Assembly: GCF_013364235.1 (NCBI RefSeq) | Contig: NZ_CP054919.1 | Coordinates: forward strand, 6,015,001 to 6,079,000 | Length of the DNA: 64,000 bases | DNA from: Kitasatospora sp. NA04385 | Lineage (GTDB): Bacteria > Actinomycetota > Actinomycetes > Streptomycetales > Streptomycetaceae | Direction: 5' to 3' | In this document: positions 22,828-31,292 of the stretch, piece after piece | Position numbering within the stretch: position 1 is the first letter of the stretch | Layout of the letters: each line of letters opens with the position of its first letter | Made by a program: the position numbers and the translations under genes | Notes under the pieces: model-generated | Databases searched by the model: none | Seen by the model: only the letters and a program-made list of their open reading frames with translations | What the model was told of the DNA's origin: nothing

Positions 22828-24725
22828 GTGGCGAGGAAGACGGCGGCGGTGGCCGAGGCGGCCGGGATCTTCGACGTGCTGCCCGCGGGTGCCCGGCCGT
22901 TCGCCGGGCGGGCCGCGGAACTGGCGGCGCTGACGGTCGCGGCCGGACGGCCGCCCGCGGCGGGCCGGGGCGGCTGCTGGTGCTGGCCGGGCGGCCCGGC
23001 TCGGGGCGCACCGCGCTCGCGGTGCGGTGGGCCGGGTCGGTGGCCGGGGACTACCCGGACGGGCTGCTGTACGCGCGGCTGTCGGCGCCCGACGGGGGCC
23101 GGGTGGGGGCCGGGCGGGCGGCCCGGATGCTGCTGGACCAGCTGGGCGAGCGCCCGGGCGCGGCGCTGCTGCCGGGCGCCGCGGAGGAGGACCCGGCCTG
23201 CGAGGCGCTGCGCGAGGCGCTCGGGCAGCGCCGGGTGCTGGTGCTGCTGGACGACGTCCGGGACGCCGGGCAGGTGTGGCCGCTGCTGGCGGAGAAGACG
23301 CAGTCGCTGCTGCTGGCCACCACCTCGGGGCCGCTGATGGGCATCGACGGCATCGACCCGGTCATCCTCGGCGGGATGGACCACCGGGCCGCCGTCGACC
23401 TGCTGGGCGAGCTGGTCGGGGGGACCAGGATCTCCTGCGACCCGGTCGGCGCCGCCGACCTCGCCGAGGCGTGCGCCAACCGCCCGGCCGCGCTGCGGCT
23501 GGTCGCGGGCTGGCTGCGCGGCGAGCCCCGGCTGGCGGTGACCGACGCGGCGGCCCGGCTGCACGCCGTCCCGCCGCCCGCGCCGGTGGTGGTCGAGGGG
23601 CCGCAGCGGCCCGCCGACCCGGAGCGGGAGACGGTGCCGGTGGTGGAGGGCGACCCGCTGCGCGGGGCGTTCGAGCTGGCGTACCGGCGGCTGCCCGCGG
23701 CCCGGGCCCGGCTGCTGCGGCTGTGCACGCTGGCGCCGGGCCAGCAGGTGGACCTGCGGACCGCGTCCGCGCTGGTGGGCTGCCCGGCCCCGGAGGCGGG
23801 GGCCTCGCTGGCCGAGCTGGCCGAGCTGGAGCTGCTGGAGCGCGAGCCGGACGCCGCGGACGGCACCGAGCGCTACCGCGTCCCGGGCCGACTGTACGGG
23901 CGGCTGGTGGAGCTGCGCCGGGAGAGCGACCGCGCCTCGGAGGTGGAGCTGGCCCGGGCCCGGCTGCTGGAGCGGCTGGTGCGGCTGGTCGACTCGGCGC
24001 GGCTGCTGCTCGACCCGGCGGCCGGCCCCAACCCGGACCCGCTGCCCGGCCCGCTGCGGCTGCGCACCGCCGCGCACGCCGAGGGCTGGCTGCTGGGGGA
24101 GCGCGAGCAACTGCTGGCCGCGGTCGCCGACGCGGTGGGGCAGGGGGACCTGGACGGTTCGGCGGGCCGGCTGGTGACCGCGCTGCTGCGCGCCCTGCCG
24201 CTGACCGGCGAGGCCGCCCCCGCCGACCTGCACGCGCTGCACGAGTCGGTGCTGAAGGTCGCCGAGCGGCAGGGCAACCCGCGCCGGGCCGCCGCCGCGC
24301 TGCTGAACCTGGGCGACCTCCAGGCCGCCGCCGGGCGGTGGGAGCAGGCGGGCGAGCGCTACCGCCGGGCGGTCGAGCTGGCCCGGGGGGCGGGCGACGA
24401 GGCCGGCTGCGCCCGGGCGCTGGAGGGCGTGGGCCACGGTCACCGGGCGCTCGGCGATCCGCTGCGCGCCGCCGACGCGTACGGGCGGGCGCTGGTGCTG
24501 CGGCAGGCGCTGGGCGACCAGGCCGCGGAGGCCCGGCTGCTGGTGCGGCTGGCCGAGGCGCACGCCGGGCTGCGGCGCTTCGAGGAGGCGCTGCGCGAGT
24601 ACCGGTCGGCGGCCGCGGTGCTGCGCCGGACCGGCGACGGGCGGGGGGAGCGGGAGGTCGCGGCGCTGTCGGCCCGTCTTCAGCGGCACCTCGGCCGGGA
24701 GGGTTCGGGTCCGCTTTCGGAGTAG
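22828..24725 (+). pseudogene. NB-ARC-like ATPase with C-terminal TPRs, frameshifted near its start
   Basis: The N-terminus reads in one frame from GTG 22828 (GGGAG upstream; alternative GTG 22819): [20 protein letters not shown], then ARPFAGRAAELAAL, the usual entry to an NB-ARC/STAND ATPase. The Walker A loop LLVLAGRPGSGRTALAVRWAG is in another frame. Adding one G to the GGGG run at 22967-22970 restores a continuous protein of about 632 residues: P-loop near residue 55, a RRVLVLLDDVRDA Walker B, a winged-helix-like region, and three to four TPRs at the end (RRAAAALLNLGDLQAAAGRW onward). Everything downstream is open and well conserved in style. A sequencing deletion is therefore at least as likely as a real mutation. 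STAND proteins act as signal-responsive switches; the ligand here is unknown. Confidence 0.8.
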
Positions 24726-24823
24726 TGTCGTAGGTGCGGAGTTCGCCCCGCAATGTGGCCTTGGATCCCGTACAAGCCTACGAACCTGCCAATGAGTCCG
24801 ACTGATTTGGTCACTTTGGAAGG

Positions 24824-24852
24824 CTGACACGCCGACTTGGCTTCATTACACT
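24824..24852 (+). promoter_or_regulatory. ald promoter
   Basis: CTGACA (24824-24829), 17-base spacer, TACACT (24847-24852): a good match to a vegetative promoter. Transcription would begin near 24859, giving a leader of about 107 bases. Confidence 0.6.
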
Positions 24853-24865
24853 CGAACTCAGTCGC

Positions 24866-24879
24866 GCATAGATCTATGC
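24866..24879 (+). promoter_or_regulatory. 14-bp palindrome downstream of the ald promoter, candidate operator
   Basis: GCATAGATCTATGC is a perfect palindrome at about +8 to +21 from the predicted transcription start. AT-containing palindromes of this size are rare in this genome. Binding there could block transcription; an Lrp/AsnC-type (AldR-like) regulator is one candidate. Confidence 0.5.
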
Positions 24880-24965
24880 ACCGGCCTGTCCGTTGTGCCC
24901 TCCGTGTGCGTCGCCGCCGGTCTTCCCCGGTAGGTATTTCCCCATGGCAAGAGGACGTGTTAGCC

Positions 24966-26081
24966 GTGAAGGTCGGCATCCCCCGCGAGGTCAAGAACCA
25001 CGAGTACCGCGTGGCCATCACGCCCGCCGGCGTGCATGAGCTGGTCCGCAACGGACACGAGGTCGTCATCGAGGACAACGCCGGTGTCGGCTCCTCGATC
25101 CCCAACGAGGAGTACGTCGCCGCCGGTGCGACCATCCTCCCCACCGCCGACGAGGTGTGGGCCGCGGCCGACATGATCCTCAAGGTGAAGGAGCCCATCG
25201 CGCAGGAGTACCACCGCCTGCGCAAGGGCCAGACCCTCTTCACCTACCTGCACCTGGCCGCCGACCGGGCCGGCACCGACGCGCTGGTCGCCTCTGGCAC
25301 CACCGCGATCGCCTACGAGACGGTGCAGCTGCCGGGCGGCGGGCTGCCGCTGCTCGCCCCGATGTCCGAGGTCGCGGGCCGGCTGGCCCCGCAGGTCGGC
25401 TCCTACCACCTGATGCGCCCGGCGGGCGGCCGCGGCGTGCTGCCCGGCGGCGTGCCCGGCACCCACCCGGCCAAGGCGGTCGTCATCGGCGGCGGCGTCT
25501 CCGGCTGGCACGCGGCCACCATCGCCATCGGCATGGGCTACGACGTGACCCTGCTCGACCGCGACATCAACAAGCTGCGCGAGGCCGACAAGGTCTTCGG
25601 CACCAAGGTCAAGGCGATCGTCTCCAACTCCTTCGAGCTGGAGAAGGCCGTCGTCGAGGCCGACCTGGTGATCGGCGCCGTGCTGATCCCGGGTGCCAAG
25701 GCCCCCAAGCTGGTCACCAACGAGCTGGTCGCGAAGATGAAGCCGGGCTCCGTGCTCGTCGACATCGCCATCGACCAGGGCGGCTGCTTCGAGGACTCGC
25801 ACCCCACCACGCACGCCGAGCCGACCTTCCAGGTCCACGACTCGGTCTTCTACTGCGTGGCCAACATGCCGGGCGCCGTCCCGAACACCTCCACCTACGC
25901 GCTCACCAACGCGACCCTGCCGTACGTGGTCGAGCTGGCCAACCGCGGGTGGAAGGAGGCGCTGCGCCGCGACGCCGCGCTGGCCAAGGGCCTGAACGTG
26001 CACGAGGGCCAGATCACCTTCCCCGCCGTCGCCGAGGCCTTCGGCCTGGAGTCGGTGTCGCTGGAGAGCGTGCTCGCCTGA
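24966..26081 (+). CDS. ald: alanine dehydrogenase
   Basis: 371 residues, the standard family length. The GTG at 24966 gives [27 protein letters not shown] lies about 10 bases upstream. It interconverts L-alanine and pyruvate plus ammonia with NAD. Visible are KVKEP (catalytic lysine region), FTYLHLAAD with the catalytic histidine, and the Rossmann loop [20 protein letters not shown]. It is monocistronic, with its own promoter, a palindrome and a downstream terminator, which fits regulation by alanine or oxygen state as in other actinobacteria. Confidence 0.97.
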   Translation: MKVGIPREVKNHEYRVAITPAGVHELVRNGHEVVIEDNAGVGSSIPNEEYVAAGATILPTADEVWAAADMILKVKEPIAQEYHRLRKGQTLFTYLHLAADRAGTDALVASGTTAIAYETVQLPGGGLPLLAPMSEVAGRLAPQVGSYHLMRPAGGRGVLPGGVPGTHPAKAVVIGGGVSGWHAATIAIGMGYDVTLLDRDINKLREADKVFGTKVKAIVSNSFELEKAVVEADLVIGAVLIPGAKAPKLVTNELVAKMKPGSVLVDIAIDQGGCFEDSHPTTHAEPTFQVHDSVFYCVANMPGAVPNTSTYALTNATLPYVVELANRGWKEALRRDAALAKGLNVHEGQITFPAVAEAFGLESVSLESVLA

Positions 26082-26100
26082 CCCCCCCTCACCCGCTGTC

Positions 26101-26134
26101 GCCCCCGGCCGTCCTTCCCCTCCGCGCCGGGGGC
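26101..26134 (+). terminator. ald terminator
   Basis: GCCCCCGGC pairs perfectly with GCCGGGGGC across a 16-base loop, 19 bases after the ald stop. Confidence 0.7.
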
Positions 26135-26438
26135 TTCGGCATGCCCGCGCGGGCGGGCGGTCGGCCCCCGGGTGACCGCCGGCGGTCAATTCCGGTGCGG
26201 TTTGTCACCCGCTCTGTCGACAAGGACACCTGACGGGCCCTCACGGCCCGGCGACCGCGCGGAAACGTTAGGGTCGTGTCTTGACACGGGGTGGGTGAAC
26301 GGCCGACACAAGCGGCCCACTACCGTGGATTGTGTTGCTGCCAATGCCCGAAACGGCCTAGAGTCGCAAACCGTTGGCATGCTGCCACGCTGACGAATCG
26401 ACATAGAGTCCTGGACGTCCAAGGAGGTAAGACGACTT
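26135..26438 (+). promoter_or_regulatory. upstream region of parA with a 16-bp palindrome
   Basis: No gene is seen. The stretch holds a perfect 16-bp palindrome TGACCGCCGGCGGTCA at 26173-26188 and a TGGCA-TGC-TGCCA inverted repeat at 26375-26387. A possible promoter is TTGCTG (26335-26340) and TAGAGT (26359-26364), 18 bases apart. A second TAGAGT lies at 26404-26409, close to the parA ribosome site. Confidence 0.4.
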
Positions 26439-27593
26439 GTGAATGAGTCGACATTTGCTCCCGGGGGTGGTCAGCCAGGACTGGCGGAGCTCTCCGCCGG
26501 GCAGCCGAACGAGGAAGCCCGGCAGGCCACGGTGGGCGCGCAGGAGGTCGGCTCGGTCGCGGTCCGCACCTTCGAGGCCCGCCAGAGCGCGGCGGCAGCC
26601 GCCACCGACTACGACGCCGACTTCGCGGCGTACGGGCTGGCCTACAACGAGCTCGGCTACGGGCCCTACGACGACCCGGACGCCGAGTACGAGCCCGACC
26701 CCGAGTACGCCGCCACGCTGGCCCCCGACGCGGCCCGCCAGCGCCGCGAACGGGTCGGCCCGACCGGCCGGCCGCTGCCGTACTTCCCGATCCCCGCGCC
26801 GCTCGCCGAGCACGGCCCCGCGCAGATCATCGCGATGTGCAACCAGAAGGGCGGCGTCGGCAAGACCACCTCCACCATCAACCTGGGCGCGGCGCTCGCC
26901 GAGTACGGCCGCCGGGTCCTGCTGGTGGACTTCGACCCGCAGGGCGCGCTCTCGGTCGGCCTCGGCGTCAACCCGATGGAGCTGGACGTCACCGTCTACA
27001 ACCTGCTCATGGAGCGGGGCCTGACGGCCGACGAGGTGCTGCTGAAGACCGCCATCCCCGGCATGGACCTGCTGCCGTCCAACATCGACCTGTCGGCCGC
27101 CGAGGTGCAGCTGGTCAGCGAGGTCGCCCGGGAGTCGGCGCTGGCCCGCGCGCTCAAGCCGCTGCTGCCCGACTACGACTACGTCATCATCGACTGCCAG
27201 CCCTCGCTGGGCCTGCTGACGGTCAACGCCCTGACCGCCGCGCACAGCGTCATCGTCCCGCTGGAGTGCGAGTTCTTCGCGCTGCGCGGCGTCGCGCTGC
27301 TCACCGAGACCATCGAGAAGGTCTGCGAGCGGCTCAACCCCGACCTGCGGCTGGACGGCATCCTGGCCACCATGTACGACTCCCGCACGGTGCACTCGCG
27401 CGAGGTGCTGGCCCGGGTCGTCGAGGCGTTCGGCGAGCACGTCTTCCACACCGTCATCGGGCGGACCGTCCGGTTCCCCGAGACCACCGTGGCCGGCGAG
27501 CCGATCACCACCTACGCCACGAACTCGGTCGGCGCCGCCGCCTACCGCCAGCTCGCCAGGGAGGTGCTCGACCGGTGCCGCCCCGCCGAGTGA
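26439..27593 (+). CDS. ParA/Soj-family ATPase
   Basis: 384 residues. The GTG at 26439 has the near-perfect ribosome site AAGGAGGTAAG. An acidic, low-complexity extension of about 125 residues precedes the Walker-type ATPase: deviant Walker A NQKGGVGKTT near residue 133-144, DFDPQGALSVGLGV, then DYVIIDCQPSLGLLTVNAL and VPLECEFFALRGVALL. It is the ParA-like gene that streptomycetes place before scpA and scpB, distinct from the parAB locus near oriC. The product probably acts with condensin in chromosome organisation. It starts a run parA - small gene - scpA - scpB - rluB. Confidence 0.93.
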   Translation: MNESTFAPGGGQPGLAELSAGQPNEEARQATVGAQEVGSVAVRTFEARQSAAAAATDYDADFAAYGLAYNELGYGPYDDPDAEYEPDPEYAATLAPDAARQRRERVGPTGRPLPYFPIPAPLAEHGPAQIIAMCNQKGGVGKTTSTINLGAALAEYGRRVLLVDFDPQGALSVGLGVNPMELDVTVYNLLMERGLTADEVLLKTAIPGMDLLPSNIDLSAAEVQLVSEVARESALARALKPLLPDYDYVIIDCQPSLGLLTVNALTAAHSVIVPLECEFFALRGVALLTETIEKVCERLNPDLRLDGILATMYDSRTVHSREVLARVVEAFGEHVFHTVIGRTVRFPETTVAGEPITTYATNSVGAAAYRQLAREVLDRCRPAE

Positions 27594-28121
27594 GCCTTCC
27601 GGGGGCCGACGAACTGTTCCGGGCAACCGGCGGAATGGCCCTGTCGCCCTCGCTCGCACGCAACGGCAACGGCTCCGGCCCCGGCTCCGCGAACGGTCCG
27701 GCCAACGGCTCCGCGAACGGCTCCGCCGCGGCGGGGCAGGAGAGCCCCGGGGACGGCCAGGGCGCCGCCCCGGCGCCGCGCACCGCGGAGGTGCCCGCCG
27801 CCAGACCGGAAGCCGCTCCGGCGGCCCCGCGGGCGCGCGGAGGACCCCGCGGAGGCCCGCCGGACGGGCCCGGCGACGGTGCGCGGGCGCGGACGAGCCC
27901 GGCGGCCCTCCGGCCGGGAGCGGCACGACGAGAAGATCACCGTGTACGTGTCCGCCGAGGAACTGATGGACCTGGAGCACGCCCGCCTGGTGCTGCGCGG
28001 CGAGCACGGCCTCGCGGTGGACCGCGGCCGGGTCGTCCGGGAGGCCATCTCGGTGGTCCTGGCGGACCTGGAGCAGCGCGGCGAGGCCTCGATCCTCGTG
28101 CGCAGGCTGCGCGGCCGCTGA
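27590..28121 (+). pseudogene. small conserved gene between parA and scpA, frameshifted in a Gly/Pro/Arg-rich linker
   Basis: The GTG at 27590 overlaps the parA stop (GTGA) and reads MSLPGADELFRATGGMALSP followed by an Asn/Gly/Ser-rich tail. The conserved C-terminal module (RPSGRERHDEKITVYVSAEE, LMDLEHARLVLRGEHGLAVD) is in a different frame from about 27900 to the stop at 28121. It resembles a ribbon-helix-helix-like segment beginning KITVYVS and ending SILVRRLRGR. A one-base surplus (or two-base loss) somewhere in 27825-27905 accounts for the break. The intact product would be about 176 residues, translationally coupled to ParA. Both halves look conserved, so a sequencing indel is the simpler explanation. 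Confidence 0.7.
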
Positions 28122-28194
28122 GGGCCGGGCCGGGCGGGGCGCGCGGCCCCGCGCGCGCCCGGGTTCGCCCGGCGTTCTGCCAGAATGTTCCGTT

Positions 28195-28995
28195 ATGGCG
28201 TTCCAGGTCCGGTTGGAGAACTTCGAGGGGCCGTTCGACCTGCTGCTCGGGCTGATCGCCAAGCACAAGCTGGACGTCACCGAGGTGGCGCTGTCGAAGG
28301 TCACCGACGAGTTCGTCGCCCACATCAGGGCGATGGGCCCGGAGTGGGACCTGGACGCGGCCACCGAGTTCCTGGTGGTCGCGGCCACCCTGCTGGACCT
28401 CAAGGCGGCCCGGCTGCTGCCGGTCGCCGAGGTCGAGGACGAGGAGGACCTCGCCCTGCTGGAGGCGCGCGACCTGCTGTTCGCGCGGCTGCTCCAGTAC
28501 CGGGCGTACAAGAAGGTCGCGGCGCTGTTCGCGGAGCGCTGGGAGGCCGAGGCGCTGCGCCGGCCGCGGACGGTCGCGCTGGAGCCGCAGCACGCGCTGC
28601 TGCTGCCCGAGGTGGTGCTGACGGTCGGCCCGGAGCGGTTCGCCCGGCTCGCCGCGAAGGCGTTCGCGCCCAAGCCGAGGCCGACGGTGTACGTGGACCA
28701 CATCCACGTGCCGCCGGTGAGCGTGCGCGAGCAGGCCGCGCTGGTGGCGGAGCGGCTCGGCGCGCTCGGCGCGGCCACCTTCGGGCAGTTGGCCGCGGAC
28801 GCGGAGAGCACGCTGGTGGTGGTGGCCCGGTTCCTGGCGCTGCTGGAGCTGTACCGGGAGAGGGCGCTGGACTTCGAGCAGCCGCAGCCCCTGGAGGAGC
28901 TGCTGGTGCGCTGGATCGCCGGGGCCGGGCGGCAGGTCGAGGTGACCGACGAGTTCGACCGCCCGGCGGGCGGCGGGGAAGGCGGTACGGCATGA
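28195..28995 (+). CDS. scpA: segregation and condensation protein A
   Basis: 266 residues. ScpA is the kleisin that bridges SMC heads. It begins MAFQVRLENFEGPFDLLLGLIAKHKLDVTEVALSKVTDEF, the family hallmark, with the typical VEDEEDLALLEARDLLFARLLQYRAYKKVA middle and a C-terminal winged-helix segment (FLALLELYRERALDFEQPQP). The ATG at 28195 has only a weak ribosome site. Many Streptomyces orthologues carry an N-terminal extension, but none is open here without crossing poor sequence. The stop overlaps scpB by ATGA. Confidence 0.95.
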   Translation: MAFQVRLENFEGPFDLLLGLIAKHKLDVTEVALSKVTDEFVAHIRAMGPEWDLDAATEFLVVAATLLDLKAARLLPVAEVEDEEDLALLEARDLLFARLLQYRAYKKVAALFAERWEAEALRRPRTVALEPQHALLLPEVVLTVGPERFARLAAKAFAPKPRPTVYVDHIHVPPVSVREQAALVAERLGALGAATFGQLAADAESTLVVVARFLALLELYRERALDFEQPQPLEELLVRWIAGAGRQVEVTDEFDRPAGGGEGGTA

Positions 28996-29774
28996 CGGAG
29001 CGGCCCGCGCGGCGGTCCCTGGGCCTGCCGGGCACCCCCCGGCCCGGCGAGTGGCAGGAGCCGGCGTACCCGGACGGCGCGCGCGTCGAGCCGGTGGAAC
29101 GCGTCCCGGCGCTGCCGGACGGCGAGCCGCAGCGGCCCGGCGGCGTGCCGCTGCGGGCCGCCCTGGAGGCGGTGCTGATGGTCGCCGACGAGCCGGTCGC
29201 GGAGGCCAGGCTGGCCGGGCTGCTGGACGCCTCGAAGGACGAAGTGGCCTCGGTGCTGCGGGAGTTGGCGGGCGAGTACACCGCGCAGGGGCGCGGCTTC
29301 GAGCTGCGGCAGGTGGCCGGCGGGTGGCGGTTCTACAGCCGCGCGGAGTGCTCGGCGGCGGTCGAGCGGTTCGTCCTGGACGGGCAGCAGGCCCGGCTGA
29401 CGCAGGCCGCGCTGGAGGCGCTGGCGGTGGTCGCGTACCGGCAGCCGGTGTCGCGCGGGAGGGTTTCCGCCGTCCGTGGTGTGAACTGCGACGGCGTGAT
29501 GCGTACCCTGGTACAGCGAGGACTGGTCGAAGAAGCCGGCACCGAGCCCGAGACCGGAGCGATCCTGTATCGGACGACGAACTACTTCCTGGAACGGATG
29601 GGGCTGCGCGGCCTGGACGAGCTGCCGGAGCTCGCGCCCTTCCTGCCCGAGGTCGACGACGTGGAAGCGGAGTCCCTGGAGGGCACGATGATCGCGCAGG
29701 CGGTCGCCGCCGCACAGGAAGGGCCGAGGCCGAACCAGGCCGACCAGACGGATATCGACGTACGGACATTTTGA
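28992..29774 (+). CDS. scpB: segregation and condensation protein B
   Basis: 260 residues, ATG overlapping the scpA stop (ATGA). After a Pro-rich leader of about 50 residues come the two winged helices of ScpB: RAALEAVLMVADEPVAEARL with GFELRQVAGGWRFYSRAE, then LTQAALEALAVVAYRQPVSR and GTEPETGAILYRTTNYFLERMGL. It works with ScpA and SMC in chromosome condensation. Its stop overlaps the next ATG (TGATG), so the four genes are tightly coupled. Confidence 0.95.
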   Translation: MTERPARRSLGLPGTPRPGEWQEPAYPDGARVEPVERVPALPDGEPQRPGGVPLRAALEAVLMVADEPVAEARLAGLLDASKDEVASVLRELAGEYTAQGRGFELRQVAGGWRFYSRAECSAAVERFVLDGQQARLTQAALEALAVVAYRQPVSRGRVSAVRGVNCDGVMRTLVQRGLVEEAGTEPETGAILYRTTNYFLERMGLRGLDELPELAPFLPEVDDVEAESLEGTMIAQAVAAAQEGPRPNQADQTDIDVRTF

Positions 29775-31075
29775 TGCGTAGCAGTGGCAACGGTGGCAAC
29801 GGCAGGAACAGCGGCGGCCAGGGCCGGGGTGGGCAGGGCGGCCGAGGCGGCCAGCAGGGCGGGGGCCGGGGCGGATCGTCGTCCTACGGCGGCGGTGGCG
29901 GCCAGCAGGGCGGCCGCGGCGGGCAGTCCTCGCGCGGCGGCTCCGGCTCGTACGGCGGCGGCTCGGGCTCGGGCTCGGGCTCCTCGTACGGCGGCGGGCG
30001 CGGCGGCTCGGGCTCGGGCTCCTCGTACGGCGGCGGCTCGGGCCGCGGCGGGGCGGGCTCCGGCTCCGGCGCGGGCTCGTACGGCCGGGGCGGCGAGCGG
30101 CGCGAGGAGCGCCGGCAGCCGCGTCCGGAGGAGCGCAGGTACGACCGCCCCGAGTACGGCGGCGGCCCGAACGCGACGCCCGGGCGCGGGGCGTACGACT
30201 CCCGCAAGCCCGGGGCGGCGCCCCGGCCGCGCCGGGAGGGGCAGGGCGCGCCCGGCGACCCGCGGCGCCAGCCGCAGCGCTCCCGGGAGCTCCAGGGCCG
30301 GATCGAGGACCGGGTGCTGGCCCGGCACGAGGGCCCCGACAAGGAGGTCGGCGAGGACGGCGAGCGCCTGCAGAAGGTGCTCGCGCGGGCCGGCATGGGC
30401 AGCCGCCGGGCCTGCGAGGAGCTGATCGCGCAGGGCCGGGTCGACGTCAACGGCCAGACCGTGCTGGAGCAGGGCCGCCGGGTCGACCCGGTGAAGGACG
30501 AGATCAAGGTGGACGGCCTGACCGTCGCCACCCAGTCCTACCTGTTCTTCGCGCTCAACAAGCCGGCCGGCGTGGTCTCCACCATGGAGGACCCCGAGGG
30601 CCGGCAGTGCCTGGGCGACTACGTGACCAACCGGGAGACCCGGCTGTTCCACGTCGGCCGCCTGGACACCGAGACCGAGGGCCTCATCCTGCTCACCAAC
30701 CACGGCGAGCTGGCCCACCGCCTCACCCACCCCAAGTACGGCGTCACCAAGACCTACCTGGCCGCGATCCAGGGCCCGTTGCCGCGCGACCTCGGCAAGA
30801 CCCTGGCCAAGGGCGTCGAGCTGGAGGACGGCTGGGCCCGCGCCGACAGCTTCAAGGTGGTCTCCAACCTCGGCAAGAACTACCTGGTCGAGGTGACCCT
30901 GCACGAGGGCCGCAAGCACATCGTGCGCCGCCTGCTGGCCGAGGTCGGCTTCCCGGTCGAGAAGCTGGTGCGCACCGCGTTCGGCCCGATCTCGCTGGGC
31001 GACCAGAAGTCCGGCTGGCTGCGCCGCCTGACCAACCCCGAGGTCGGCACCCTGATGCGCGAGGTCGGCCTGTAG
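29774..31075 (+). CDS. RsuA/RluB-family 23S rRNA pseudouridine synthase with long Gly/Arg/Ser-rich N-terminus
   Basis: 433 residues. The ATG at 29774 overlaps the scpB stop. Residues 1-190 are low complexity (GGQQGG, SSYGGG, GSGSGSS and RGG units). An S4 domain follows (RLQKVLARAGMGSRRACEEL), and then the catalytic domain with HVGRLDTETEGLILLTNHGE carrying the catalytic aspartate and LHEGRKHIVRRLLAEVGFPV. The enzyme isomerises a uridine in 23S rRNA. The N-terminal extension is roughly as long as the enzyme proper and resembles the RGG region of the TPR protein at 2568-4856. It is the last gene of the parA-scpAB run, followed by a terminator. Confidence 0.93.
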   Translation: MRSSGNGGNGRNSGGQGRGGQGGRGGQQGGGRGGSSSYGGGGGQQGGRGGQSSRGGSGSYGGGSGSGSGSSYGGGRGGSGSGSSYGGGSGRGGAGSGSGAGSYGRGGERREERRQPRPEERRYDRPEYGGGPNATPGRGAYDSRKPGAAPRPRREGQGAPGDPRRQPQRSRELQGRIEDRVLARHEGPDKEVGEDGERLQKVLARAGMGSRRACEELIAQGRVDVNGQTVLEQGRRVDPVKDEIKVDGLTVATQSYLFFALNKPAGVVSTMEDPEGRQCLGDYVTNRETRLFHVGRLDTETEGLILLTNHGELAHRLTHPKYGVTKTYLAAIQGPLPRDLGKTLAKGVELEDGWARADSFKVVSNLGKNYLVEVTLHEGRKHIVRRLLAEVGFPVEKLVRTAFGPISLGDQKSGWLRRLTNPEVGTLMREVGL

Positions 31076-31083
31076 CGGCCGAC

Positions 31084-31127
31084 CACCGGAGCCCGCCCGC
31101 CGTGACCACGGCGGGCGGGCTCCGGTG
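31084..31127 (+). terminator. terminator after the pseudouridine synthase gene
   Basis: A perfect inverted repeat of about 21 bases (CACCGGAGCCCGCCCGCCG...) with a 2-3 base loop, 9 bases after the stop codon. Confidence 0.9.
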
Positions 31128-31197
31128 CGTGTGCGGACGGACGCGGCGGGCCCTTGACATGTGAGGCGCACCGCACGCCCTTGCTATCGTTCCGCCC

Positions 31198-31252
31198 GGT
31201 GGCAGAAGATTGCCACCGAAGTTCGCCCCGACGCGTGGCGGAAGTGCGCCAC
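31198..31252 (+). promoter_or_regulatory. two tandem inverted repeats, candidate autoregulatory operator
   Basis: GGTGGCA-GAAGAT-TGCCACC at 31198-31217 and GTGGCG-GAAGTG-CGCCAC at 31235-31252. Both are perfect inverted repeats with a 6-base spacer that itself begins GAAG, and their centres are 36 bp apart. They lie 41-95 bases before the start codon of the TrmB/LuxR-type regulator. A TTGACA at 31154-31159 is upstream without a well spaced -10. Confidence 0.65.
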
Positions 31253-31292
31253 CGCGTCAGGCCACAGGGCGGCGGGGGAAGGAACCACCACC

